Source: Lachnospiraceae bacterium UBA7110
Lineage (GTDB): Bacteria > Bacillota > Clostridia > Lachnospirales > Lachnospiraceae
Assembly (NCBI GenBank): GCA_002492295.1
Contig: DKYC01000030.1
Span: 1-30,791, forward strand
Length of the DNA: 30,791 bases
Direction: 5' to 3'
Shown: positions 7,495 to 14,670 of the stretch, one piece after another
Layout: every line of letters starts with the position of its first letter
Numbering within the stretch: position 1 is the stretch's first letter
Notes under the pieces: model-generated
Databases searched by the model: none
What the model saw: only the letters and a program-made list of their open reading frames with translations
Told to the model about the DNA's origin: nothing
Made by a program: the position numbers and the translations under genes

Positions 7495-7770
7495 ATGAAC
7501 AAAACAGAATTAGTAGCAGCAATTGCTGAGCAGGCAGAGATGACAAAGAAGGACGCAGAGAAGGCTTTAACAGCATTTACTGAGGTCGTTACAAAGGAAT
7601 TAAAAAAGGGTGAGAAGATTCAGCTTGTTGGGTTTGGTACATTCGAAGTTACAGAGAGAGCGGCCAGAGAGGGAAGAAATCCTCAGACAGGCAAGGCAAT
7701 GAAGATTGCTGCATCAAAGGCACCGAAGTTTAAGCCGGGCAAGGCGTTAAAGGACGAGGTAAACAGATAA
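7495..7770 (+). CDS. hup: HU-family DNA-binding protein
   Basis: The 91-residue protein is a histone-like HU: it dimerises, bends DNA and compacts the nucleoid. It shows the family pattern MNKTELVAAIAEQAEMTKKDAEKAL, the core LVGFGTFEV, and the DNA-binding arm signature GRNPQTGKAMKIAASKAPKFKPGKALK; length is standard. A very strong site (GAGGAG) precedes ATG 7495. It heads a transcript with rqcP, whose TTG start follows the hup stop with no gap, suggesting translational coupling. In several Clostridia hup is linked to rqcP and yabP, so context supports the call. Confidence 0.97.
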   Translation: MNKTELVAAIAEQAEMTKKDAEKALTAFTEVVTKELKKGEKIQLVGFGTFEVTERAAREGRNPQTGKAMKIAASKAPKFKPGKALKDEVNR

Positions 7771-8010
7771 TTGCGATTGGATAAATATTTGAAGGTGTCG
7801 CGCCTGATTAAGCGCCGCACAGTGGCGAACGAGGCATGTGACGCGGGAAGGGTTCTGATTAATGATAAACCCGCAAAGGCATCTGCGAACGTGAAGGTTG
7901 GCGATATCCTGACGATTCAGTTTGGAAATAAGGATGTAAAGGTGGAAATCCTCGATGTGCAGGAGACTGTTAAGAAGGATGAAGCCAAAGAGCTTTTTAA
8001 GTATATCTAG
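7771..8010 (+). CDS. rqcP: S4-domain ribosome-associated protein RqcP (YabO)
   Basis: The 79-residue protein is almost entirely one S4 RNA-binding domain (MRLDKYLKVSRLIKRRTVANEACDAGRVLINDKPAKASANVKVGD). The family, known as YabO or RqcP in Bacillus and related to Hsp15, binds 50S subunits carrying blocked nascent chains and helps RqcH add alanine tails in ribosome quality control. The start is TTG at 7771, directly after the hup stop codon; family members begin with the same MRLDKFLK pattern, so this start is well supported. It is coupled to hup upstream. A terminator-like hairpin follows at 8017-8067. Confidence 0.92.
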   Translation: MRLDKYLKVSRLIKRRTVANEACDAGRVLINDKPAKASANVKVGDILTIQFGNKDVKVEILDVQETVKKDEAKELFKYI

Positions 8011-8016
8011 TCATAC

Positions 8017-8067
8017 AGGCACCCCTTTTCTCATATATTAAAATATGAGGAGAGGGGTGCTTGTTTT
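8017..8067 (+). terminator. Terminator-like hairpin containing the yabP ribosome binding site
   Basis: The arms 8017-8036 and 8043-8062 pair over 20 positions (several G-U pairs) with a 6-base loop, followed by GTTTT and immediately by the yabP ATG at 8068. The 3' arm holds GAGGAGAGGGG, the only ribosome binding site for yabP. It looks like an intrinsic terminator ending the hup-rqcP transcript and simultaneously masks yabP translation on any read-through. Confidence 0.65.
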
Positions 8068-8364
8068 ATGCTCAATACCGGTTCGGAAACTTTTAACGTC
8101 GGAAAACACAAATTTATCCTTGAGCAGCGCCGTGATTGTAAAATAACAGGTGTAATAGACATTCATGCGTTTGACGAAAACAATATATTGATGGAAACTG
8201 TGGATGGAATGCTGACAATCAAGGGAAACGGGCTGCATGTCAGCCGCCTCAATCTTGAGAAGGGAGAGGCAGATGTGGACGGAAGGGTTGATTCGCTTGC
8301 GTATTCGGATAAAAACACGCTTGCCAAAAAGGGAGAAGGACTTCTGACACGTTTGTTTAGCTGA
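8068..8364 (+). CDS. yabP: Sporulation protein YabP
   Basis: The 98-residue protein belongs to the YabP/YqfC family (core: ITGVIDIHAFDENNILMETVDGMLTIKGNGLHVSRLNLEKGEADVDGRVDSLAY). In Bacillus, yabP and yabQ are mother-cell sigma-E genes; YabQ is needed for cortex formation, and YabP's molecular role is not settled. Its stop shares one base with the yabQ start (TGATG), so the two are translationally coupled. The ribosome binding site lies inside the hairpin at 8017-8067. The gene order rqcP-yabP-yabQ-divIC matches Bacillus, which supports the identification more strongly than sequence alone. Confidence 0.92.
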   Translation: MLNTGSETFNVGKHKFILEQRRDCKITGVIDIHAFDENNILMETVDGMLTIKGNGLHVSRLNLEKGEADVDGRVDSLAYSDKNTLAKKGEGLLTRLFS

Positions 8365-8942
8365 TGAGTAAGAATATTATTACAGATCTTGATTTGTGGC
8401 TTGTCTCAATTGCTGCAGGCGTGTGCATGGCATTTGCCTATGATTTGCTCCGGCTGCTGCGCCGGCTGGTGCGTCATGGGCGTTTTGCGGTTGACGTGGA
8501 GGATTTGCTCTACTGGATTATCTGTTTTTTTGCCAGTTTTACGATTCTGTATTACGGAAATAACGGTGTAATCCGTTTTGTGGCAGTTTTGGGGGCAGCG
8601 CTGGGGATGCTGCTTTATAGTGTGTCAATTGGCAAAATTTTTGTAAAATTCAGCTATTTTCTGATAAATAAAACAATTGGAAACGCGCTTCGCTTTCTGC
8701 GCAAAATCGGCAGGGGATTACATAAAATTGTATCTTCTGTAAACCGCAAAATTAGGGGATTCTTGAAAAAAGTCGGAATATTCAACAAAATTCAAAAAAT
8801 TTCCTGTTTTCGGTTGACGCAAAGGCTGTTTCATCATAGAATAAAAGTAAGTAACAGGAAAAAGGGGGAAAGGGGGATGTCTCATGGCAAAAGGCGCAAT
8901 TGCATCAAGAAAAAGAAAGACGCCGGAATTTCGACGCGTTAA
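8364..8942 (+). CDS. yabQ: Spore cortex protein YabQ
   Basis: The 192-residue integral membrane protein has an N-terminal hydrophobic segment (about 10-28), two more at about 47-66 and 70-88, and a long basic C-terminal tail. The pattern CMAFAYDLLRLLRR...VEDLLYWIICFFASF...FVKF is typical of YabQ, required for spore cortex assembly in Bacillus and localised to the forespore outer membrane. It overlaps yabP by one base. Its last 59 bases overlap the start of divIC in another frame, so its final ~20 residues are read from DNA that also codes DivIC's basic N-terminus. Confidence 0.92.
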   Translation: MSKNIITDLDLWLVSIAAGVCMAFAYDLLRLLRRLVRHGRFAVDVEDLLYWIICFFASFTILYYGNNGVIRFVAVLGAALGMLLYSVSIGKIFVKFSYFLINKTIGNALRFLRKIGRGLHKIVSSVNRKIRGFLKKVGIFNKIQKISCFRLTQRLFHHRIKVSNRKKGERGMSHGKRRNCIKKKKDAGISTR

Positions 8943-9219
8943 AAATGAGAACCGCCTCGGCATGGCAGCGGCGATGCTTGCGATTGTCATTATGACATTT
9001 GTGGTAGGCATCAATTCTGTTTCCCTAAAAGAGAAGGAAGCAAAATATGCGGCACGCGAGGAAGAGCTGCTGCGCCAGATTACGCTTGAGGAGCAGAGGG
9101 CGGAAAAGCTGGTAGACCTCGAAACTTACACAAAGACAAAGAAATACGTGGAGGAAGTGGCAAAGGATAAGCTTGGACTTGTGTACGAAGATGAGATTAT
9201 TTTTCAGGAAGTGGATTAA
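8884..9219 (+). CDS. divIC: Septum formation initiator, DivIC/FtsB family
   Basis: The 111-residue bitopic protein has a basic cytoplasmic N-terminus (1-24), one membrane segment (about 25-45) and an extracellular coiled coil (about 47-82), ending with YVEEVAKDKLGLVYEDEIIF, the conserved DivIC/FtsB tail. It acts with FtsL and DivIB in the divisome. The G-rich site at 8864-8875 precedes ATG 8884. An ATG at 8876 belongs to the yabQ frame and is not its start. It overlaps yabQ by 59 bases and is followed by a clear terminator. Unlike Bacillus, no S1-domain gene (yabR) lies between divIC and spoIIE. Confidence 0.92.
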   Translation: MAKGAIASRKRKTPEFRRVKNENRLGMAAAMLAIVIMTFVVGINSVSLKEKEAKYAAREEELLRQITLEEQRAEKLVDLETYTKTKKYVEEVAKDKLGLVYEDEIIFQEVD

Positions 9220-9230
9220 AAGAGAAAAAC

Positions 9231-9256
9231 GCAGGCTGCCGGGCCTGCATTTTTTG
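9231..9256 (+). terminator. Terminator after divIC
   Basis: GCAGGC (9231-9236) and GCCTGC (9243-9248) form a 6-bp GC-rich stem with a 6-base loop, followed by ATTTTTTG. It separates yabP-yabQ-divIC from the spoIIE transcript. Confidence 0.85.
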
Positions 9257-9320
9257 TCAATAAAAAAACAGTACTTGTGCCGTTGATTTGACAAAAAAAT
9301 ATTATGTAACCCTATATACT
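9253..9320 (+). promoter_or_regulatory. spoIIE promoter with 21-bp spacer and two Spo0A-box-like sequences
   Basis: TTGACA (9288-9293, perfect) and TATACT (9315-9320) are 21 bases apart, far from the usual 17. In Bacillus, the Spo0A-activated sigma-A promoters of spoIIE and spoIIG have 21-22 bp spacers. TTTGTCAATA (9253-9262, plus strand) and TTTGTCAAAT (minus strand of 9286-9295, over the -35) each match TTTGTCRAAA at 9 of 10 positions. TATATA (9313-9318, spacer 19) is an alternative -10. Confidence 0.6.
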
Positions 9321-9359
9321 CTTCTTAGTAATCATAAAAACAAAGAGGAGCAGAGGGGT

Positions 9360-10568
9360 ATGAAAACAAATTCGTTAGAAAATAAATCACTGTTTACGGG
9401 GTACAGCAAAAAAAAGCTGTATTGCCTGGCAGAAACATATGAGGAGCTGGCAAAGCTATACCGTGACAGGCGTAATGCCGTAGAACTTCCTGCCGGCAAA
9501 ACGGTGCCGGACAGAAGGGACATTCTCTACCGAAGTGAGCTACGCGAGACGAATCAGATTTTTGCGAATCATTTGGAGGAAATATCGGAAGCATTTTTGG
9601 AGGTCGCGGATACAGTCGTGCAGGTGAGCAGACCGGTTGAGCATAAACGCAGGGCGCTGGTACAATATCTGAAAAAGCACGGGATACAGGCACGGGAGCT
9701 GATTTTTATTGAAGGCGGGGCATCGCGCCGCATCAGTATGGAAGCGCGTTCTACGCTTAGGAGGGAAATTCCGGCGGACGAGCTTGCGGGACTTTTGTCG
9801 GTATATTTTAACAGGCGTCTGATGCCGTCGTTGGACAGTGCGGTGTCGCTCGGCAGGGGATATGCCCTTTTTATATTTGAGGACGAGCCGAGTTTTACGG
9901 TGCTGAGTGCGATATCGAGGGCAGTGAAAGAGGATGAGAAAATTTCGGGCGACAACTTTTCGGTTGAAGAATACAGCCATAATCAGATGGCAGCCATGAT
10001 ATCGGATGGAATGGGCAGCGGAGAGCAGGCGTGCCATGACAGCTGTTCGGTTATTGAATTTATGGAGAAATTTATGGAGGCGGGATTTTCCAGGGAAAAG
10101 GCGCTGATGATGGTGAACGGTGCGCTTTTTTCACAAAATCCGGGCGGAAACCTGACGACGCTTGATATCTGCAGCATTGACCTTGCCAGCGGAGAAGCTG
10201 ATTTTATCAAGGCGGGGGCTGCTGCAAGCTTTTTGAAACGCGGAATGCATGTGGAGGAAATCGCTGCGGATACCCTTCCGCTTGGAAGTGTGGAGGAAAT
10301 CAATTCCATGCAGCTTATTGTGCAGCTTTGCAATGCGGATATGCTGGTTATGGTTTCCGACGGCGTGACGGATGCATTTGGGGAATTTGGCGTAAAACGC
10401 CTTAAGGATATTATCGCGAAGACAAACTATGTAAACCCAAAGGAGCTTTCCGATTATCTGCTAAAATGCGCAATCGGCAGCCAGGGCGGACATATACGCG
10501 ACGATATGACAGTGCTTGCAATGTATATTAACCAAAGTAACAGTTTATCCGATGATGAAATAGGGTAA
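9360..10568 (+). CDS. spoIIE: SpoIIE phosphatase, soluble form lacking the membrane domain
   Basis: The 402-residue protein is the PP2C-type phosphatase that dephosphorylates SpoIIAA and so activates sigma-F in the forespore. Residues 1-180 match the SpoIIE regulatory region (YEELAKLYRD..., VEHKRRALVQYLKKHGIQARELIFIEGG). The phosphatase domain has SGDN (D198), ISDGMGSGEQA (D216) and MVSDGVTDAFGE (D334, D338), so metal ligands look intact. Bacillus SpoIIE is 827 residues, beginning with about ten membrane spans; none are here. Only 140 bases separate divIC from this ATG and they hold a terminator and promoter, so the membrane part is absent, not misread. ATG 9360 follows GAGGAGCAGAGGGG. No terminator separates it from tilS. 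Confidence 0.88.
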   Translation: MKTNSLENKSLFTGYSKKKLYCLAETYEELAKLYRDRRNAVELPAGKTVPDRRDILYRSELRETNQIFANHLEEISEAFLEVADTVVQVSRPVEHKRRALVQYLKKHGIQARELIFIEGGASRRISMEARSTLRREIPADELAGLLSVYFNRRLMPSLDSAVSLGRGYALFIFEDEPSFTVLSAISRAVKEDEKISGDNFSVEEYSHNQMAAMISDGMGSGEQACHDSCSVIEFMEKFMEAGFSREKALMMVNGALFSQNPGGNLTTLDICSIDLASGEADFIKAGAAASFLKRGMHVEEIAADTLPLGSVEEINSMQLIVQLCNADMLVMVSDGVTDAFGEFGVKRLKDIIAKTNYVNPKELSDYLLKCAIGSQGGHIRDDMTVLAMYINQSNSLSDDEIG

Positions 10569-10592
10569 AGAGCGGCAAGAGAGGAATTACAA

Positions 10593-12065
10593 ATGATTCG
10601 AAAAAAGGTTTTGGATTATGTACAGCGCTGCCACATGCTTGAGGACGGCGATTATGTGGTGGCAGGCGTGTCAGGCGGGGCGGACTCCGTGTGTCTTTTA
10701 TTCCTGCTGTGTGAGCTGAGAAAGGAAATTCCGATAACGCTTCATGTCGTACATATCAACCACATGATACGGGAGGACGCAGGCGCCGATGCTGCGTATG
10801 TGGCAGAACTGTGTGAAAAATTTAACATACCGTTTACGCTTGCGGAGTGTGACGTGGAAGCGCTTGCAAAGCAACAGCGTATCTCTACAGAGGAGGCGGG
10901 ACGTAATGCGCGCTATGAGATGTTTTACCGCACGCTGGCGCTTCACAGGGGCAGCCGCAGCGGAAAGATTGCCATTGCACACAACAAAAACGACTGCTGT
11001 GAAACATTTCTTTTTCATCTTTTCCGGGGGAGTTCGCTGAAGGGGCTTTCCGGGATACGCCCTGTGCGAAACGAAATCATCCGCCCGCTTTTGTGCCTTG
11101 AGCGGTATGAGATTGAGGAATTTTTGGATAAAAACGGAATAAAATATTGTATAGACAGTACAAATTTGGAGGATAATTATACAAGGAATAAAATCAGGCA
11201 CCACATTCTTGAGCCGGCAGAGCATGAGATAAATTCTGCTGCGGTGTCCCACATTTACGGAGCCTGCACAAAGATAGAAGAGGCATATTCGCTCATTGAT
11301 GACATGACAGTGAGCGCTTATGCCGCGTGCGTTTCCCCGGTCCGAAAAGGCAATGCCTTTGGGCTCCGTATTGCAGGGGAGTACTTCACCGGGCTGCATC
11401 CGACATTACAGGGATATGTTGTCATGAGGGTGCTTGAAAATGTGGCAGAGGGCAGAAAAGATTTGGCGGCAGTGCATATTGAACAGGTGAAACGGCTGTT
11501 TGGGGGACAATGCGGACGGAAAATAGACCTGCCCGGCAGGATATGTGCACAACGCGATTACACAGGGGTTTTTGTGTTTCGCGCATGTGAAGCAAAAACG
11601 GTGCAAAACCAAATGCCGGAGTATACCGTTTCTTCCGCGGACAGGGAGCGTCTGCTGCGCGGGGAGCGTGTTGAGGTGTGTCTGAATAATGAAGAAATCC
11701 TCGTTCTTGGCGTGAAAAAAATGGACGCCGGGGAGATTTGGAAAAATATTCCGCAAAAAAAGTATACGAAATGGCTCGATTATGATAAAATAAAAAATAG
11801 TATTGTCATAAGAACGCGAAAAGAAGGGGATTATCTGACAATTGACATGCCAGACGGAAAAATCCGGAAAAAGACCTTGAAGTCGTATTTTATAGACAAT
11901 AAAGTGCCCAAAGAAGAGCGCGGCGCGCTTTTTCTTGTGACAGAGGGAAGTCATGTCCTGTGGATTGCGGGCGGGCGCATCAGCAGTTTTTACAAGGCAG
12001 AAAGCAGTACGGAACGAATTTTGGAGCTTAGCCTGATAAGAAAAAATAAAAAACAGAAAGGATAA
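10593..12065 (+). CDS. tilS: tRNA(Ile)-lysidine synthase
   Basis: The 490-residue enzyme uses ATP and lysine to convert C34 of tRNA-Ile(CAU) to lysidine, switching it from AUG to AUA decoding; it is essential. The PP-loop SGGADS is at residues 27-32, then HVVHINHMIREDAGADAAYV and AIAHNKNDCCETFLFHLFRGSSLKGLSGI, classic for TilS; the C-terminal TilS substrate-binding domain is recognisable in RTRKEGDYLTIDMPDGKIRKKTLKSYFIDNKVPKEERGALFLV. It starts 24 bases after spoIIE with GAGAGGAA and ends 11 bases before hpt; the order spoIIE-tilS-hpt-ftsH is conserved in Firmicutes. Confidence 0.96.
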   Translation: MIRKKVLDYVQRCHMLEDGDYVVAGVSGGADSVCLLFLLCELRKEIPITLHVVHINHMIREDAGADAAYVAELCEKFNIPFTLAECDVEALAKQQRISTEEAGRNARYEMFYRTLALHRGSRSGKIAIAHNKNDCCETFLFHLFRGSSLKGLSGIRPVRNEIIRPLLCLERYEIEEFLDKNGIKYCIDSTNLEDNYTRNKIRHHILEPAEHEINSAAVSHIYGACTKIEEAYSLIDDMTVSAYAACVSPVRKGNAFGLRIAGEYFTGLHPTLQGYVVMRVLENVAEGRKDLAAVHIEQVKRLFGGQCGRKIDLPGRICAQRDYTGVFVFRACEAKTVQNQMPEYTVSSADRERLLRGERVEVCLNNEEILVLGVKKMDAGEIWKNIPQKKYTKWLDYDKIKNSIVIRTRKEGDYLTIDMPDGKIRKKTLKSYFIDNKVPKEERGALFLVTEGSHVLWIAGGRISSFYKAESSTERILELSLIRKNKKQKG

Positions 12066-12076
12066 AGGTATTAAAG

Positions 12077-12601
12077 ATGGCAGAGCACATAAGAGTCATT
12101 TTGACTGAGAAAGAAGTAAATGCGAGGATACAGGCAATCGGTGATCAGATAAGCCACGATTACGCAGGGAAAAAGGTGCATCTTGTGTGCGTCTTGAAGG
12201 GCGGGAGTTTCTTTATGTGTGAGCTTGCGAAACGGATTTCCATTCCTGTTTCAATAGATTTTATGTCGGTGTCAAGCTATGGGAAGGACACGAAATCAAG
12301 CGGCGTGGTAAAAATCGTGAAGGATTTGGACGAGTCGCTTAAGGACAAGGAAGTCATTGTCGTTGAGGATATTATTGACTCGGGGCGGACGCTGTCTTAC
12401 CTGATGGAGCTTTTGGGAAAACGGGGTCCAAAGAGCATTGCATTGTGTACACTGCTTGACAAACCCTCAAGACGTGTGGTAAATGTAAATGTGGACTATA
12501 CGGGATTCGAGATACCGGATGAGTTTGTAGTTGGCTATGGGCTTGACTATAACCAAAAATACAGAAATCTGCCATATATAGGCGTGGTGGAATTTGATTA
12601 A
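12077..12601 (+). CDS. hpt: Hypoxanthine phosphoribosyltransferase
   Basis: The 174-residue enzyme salvages hypoxanthine or guanine with PRPP to IMP/GMP. The PRPP-binding motif VIVVEDIIDSGRTL is clear (E97, D98, D101 for metal and ribose binding). KGGSFFMCEL, SVSSYGKDTKSSG (flexible loop) and the C-terminal DEFVVGYGLDYNQKYRNLPYIG, which closes over the purine, are all in place. Length is standard. It lies 11 bases after tilS and 35 before ftsH, the conserved operon position; in Bacillus, HprT and TilS together regulate ftsH expression. Confidence 0.96.
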   Translation: MAEHIRVILTEKEVNARIQAIGDQISHDYAGKKVHLVCVLKGGSFFMCELAKRISIPVSIDFMSVSSYGKDTKSSGVVKIVKDLDESLKDKEVIVVEDIIDSGRTLSYLMELLGKRGPKSIALCTLLDKPSRRVVNVNVDYTGFEIPDEFVVGYGLDYNQKYRNLPYIGVVEFD

Positions 12602-12636
12602 ATAGCTAGAACTGGAAAGGGAAATGGTTGTAAACA

Positions 12637-14475
12637 TTGGGAAAAAATTCAAAAGGGATTAACCTTGTATTTATCGTAGTAATGATTTTAATAGGCGTGA
12701 CAGTATGGCTGAGCTGCATGAAGGAGCGGGAGGAGACTTACACCAAGGGAGAGCTGATAGACCAGCTTGAGGCAGGTGAGGTTGTTTCCATTGAAATCCA
12801 GCCGAATGTGCAGGTACCGACGGGTACAGTGTATGTCACGCTGCGCAATATCCAGCAGCCAAAGAAGCTGTATGTGTCAGACGTAACACAGATAGAGAAC
12901 CTTTTGGCAAAATATAATGTGGATCCCGTGGTTCATGACGTACCGCAGGAAAACTGGTTTTTGACGGAACTGCTTCCGCTGCTGCTGCTTTTGGTGGCAG
13001 TGGCATTTATGTTCAGCATGATGACGGCGCAGAACTCAAACAATGGCGGCGGTAAAATGATGAACTTTGGAAAAAGCCGTGCAAAGCTCACCACGGGCGG
13101 TGATATTACGCTCAAGGATGTGGCGGGACTGCACGAAGAAAAGGAGGATTTGGAGGAAATCGTCGATTTCCTAAAAGACCCTTCCAAATATACGAGAGTC
13201 GGCGCAAGGATTCCGAAGGGCGTTCTGCTGGAGGGCGCACCGGGCACCGGTAAAACGCTTCTTGCAAAGGCAGTCGCAGGGGAAGCGCATGTGCCGTTCT
13301 TCTCAATTTCAGGTTCCGATTTTGTGGAGATGTTTGTCGGTGTCGGTGCGTCGCGTGTGCGTGATTTGTTTACCGATGCGAAGCGTAATGCGCCGTGTAT
13401 CGTTTTTATTGACGAGATTGATGCCGTGGCAAGGCGCCGCGGTACTGGTATGGGCGGCGGACATGACGAGCGTGAGCAGACGTTAAACCAAATGCTTGTG
13501 GAGATGGACGGTTTTGGCACAAACGAGGGAATTATCGTGATGGCGGCGACAAACCGCGTTGATATCCTGGATCCCGCGATTTTACGTCCGGGACGCTTTG
13601 ACCGTAAAATCAGCGTTGCGCGTCCGGATGTGGGCGGCAGGGAAGAAATTTTGAATGTGCATGCAAAAAATAAACCGCTTGCGGAAGACGTTAACTTAAA
13701 GCAGGTAGCGCAGACAACGGCGGGATTTACGGGTGCGGATCTTGAAAATTTATTAAACGAATCGGCAATTCAGGCGGCAAAAGATAACAGGGGTTATATT
13801 ATTCAGGAGGATATCAATAAGTCCTTTATCAAAGTCGGAATCGGTGCGGAGAAGAAGAGCCGCATTATTTCGGACAAGGAAAAGCGGATTACGGCGTACC
13901 ACGAGGCGGGACATGCAATTTTGTTCCATGTGCTTCCGGATGTCGGACCGGTGCATACGGTTTCGATTATCCCGACAGGACTTGGGGCGGCAGGCTACAC
14001 AATGCCTTTGCCGGAGCGCGACGAGATGTTTAACACAAAGGGACAGATGATGCAGGACATCATGGTGTCTTTGGGCGGACGGATTGCGGAGGAGATTATC
14101 TTTGACGACGTGACAACCGGGGCATCGAGTGATATCAAGAAAGCGACGAAGGAAGCGCGGGCGATGGTGACGCGCTACGGGTTTTCCGACAATATCGGCG
14201 TGATTAATTATGACGAGGAAGATAACGAGGTCTTTATCGGACGCGATCTTGCCCACACGAGGAGCCATTCGGAGGCAGTGGCGAATGAGATTGACATCGA
14301 GGTGAAGGCAATTATAGACGAATGCTATAAAAAGGCAAAAGATATTATTCTTGAGAACGAAAAAATCCTTCATTCCTGCGCGGCGCTCTTGCTGGAAAAA
14401 GAAAAGATTGGAAGGGAAGAATTTGAAGCGCTTTTTGAGCAAAAGGATGCAGAAGAGAATATCACAGAGGTTTAA
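12637..14475 (+). CDS. ftsH: ATP-dependent zinc metalloprotease FtsH
   Basis: The 612-residue membrane protease degrades misfolded membrane proteins and selected regulators. Two membrane segments (about 9-26 and 107-127) flank the FtsH extracellular domain. The AAA domain has Walker A GAPGTGKT (200-207), Walker B FIDEID (D259, E260) and the second region of homology (MAATNRVDILDPAILRPGRFDR); peptidase M41 has the zinc motif HEAGH (422-426). The start is probably TTG 12637, as no in-frame ATG with a good site exists before the first membrane segment; its ribosome binding site (AAAGGGA) is rather far (about 14 bases). Length is normal. It ends the spoIIE-tilS-hpt-ftsH cluster. Confidence 0.96.
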   Translation: MGKNSKGINLVFIVVMILIGVTVWLSCMKEREETYTKGELIDQLEAGEVVSIEIQPNVQVPTGTVYVTLRNIQQPKKLYVSDVTQIENLLAKYNVDPVVHDVPQENWFLTELLPLLLLLVAVAFMFSMMTAQNSNNGGGKMMNFGKSRAKLTTGGDITLKDVAGLHEEKEDLEEIVDFLKDPSKYTRVGARIPKGVLLEGAPGTGKTLLAKAVAGEAHVPFFSISGSDFVEMFVGVGASRVRDLFTDAKRNAPCIVFIDEIDAVARRRGTGMGGGHDEREQTLNQMLVEMDGFGTNEGIIVMAATNRVDILDPAILRPGRFDRKISVARPDVGGREEILNVHAKNKPLAEDVNLKQVAQTTAGFTGADLENLLNESAIQAAKDNRGYIIQEDINKSFIKVGIGAEKKSRIISDKEKRITAYHEAGHAILFHVLPDVGPVHTVSIIPTGLGAAGYTMPLPERDEMFNTKGQMMQDIMVSLGGRIAEEIIFDDVTTGASSDIKKATKEARAMVTRYGFSDNIGVINYDEEDNEVFIGRDLAHTRSHSEAVANEIDIEVKAIIDECYKKAKDIILENEKILHSCAALLLEKEKIGREEFEALFEQKDAEENITEV

Positions 14476-14543
14476 TGGTAAAATTTTACAAAAAATGCAC
14501 TTGAATATTGTAAAATTTGTGGAATATTAGAATGGATTTTATA

Positions 14544-14576
14544 GGGGGTTATGTTATAATACATATTGTAACCCCC
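14544..14576 (+). promoter_or_regulatory. Extended -10 promoter enclosed by a GGGGGTTA/TAACCCCC palindrome
   Basis: TGTTATAAT (14552-14560) is a perfect extended -10 element, and it sits in the centre of the inverted repeat GGGGGTTA (14544-14551) / TAACCCCC (14569-14576). The -35 region is weak. The palindrome could be an operator over the start site, or, in read-through RNA from ftsH, an 8-bp hairpin. No coding sequence follows within 270 bases. Confidence 0.5.
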
Positions 14577-14670
14577 CCAATATATTGATATAGCAACCCC
14601 TTTTTTTGCTATACCCCATAAAGAAATACCTTCTCTAAAGAGACAGCATATTTTGATGCTGTTTCTTTTA
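14567..14670 (+). ncRNA. Candidate C-rich small RNA downstream of ftsH
   Basis: Transcription from the extended -10 at 14552-14560 would start near 14567 and end at the terminator-like hairpin 14637-14668, giving about 104 nt with no open frame. It holds a C7 run (14572-14578) and a hairpin (stem 14590-14596 / 14606-14612) whose 9-base loop is CCCCTTTTT. C-rich single-stranded patches are typical of small RNAs that pair with G-rich ribosome binding sites. The RNA is inferred only from promoter plus terminator; it could simply be an untranslated 3' region of ftsH. Confidence 0.3.
14637..14669 (+). terminator. Terminator after ftsH
   Basis: Arms 14637-14649 and 14656-14668 pair over 13 bp (one G-U) with a 6-base loop; the 3' arm is T-rich (GTTTCTTTTA). 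It is 160 bases after the ftsH stop and would also end the candidate small RNA. Confidence 0.7.

Noticed and set aside
8012..8019. Firm sigma-E promoter call for yabP
   Set aside because: The -10-like CATACAGG has no matching -35 at the right distance, so it is mentioned only as speculation.
9288..9359. Upstream extension of spoIIE from a TTG at 9288
   Set aside because: The extra 24 codons overlap the promoter elements, and a strong ribosome binding site serves ATG 9360.
10698..11399. 233-residue minus-strand frame inside tilS
   Set aside because: Fully overlaps tilS, no known motif and biased composition; antisense shadow.
13753..14442. 229-residue minus-strand frame inside ftsH
   Set aside because: Overlaps the M41 protease region of ftsH; no start signal and no recognisable domain.
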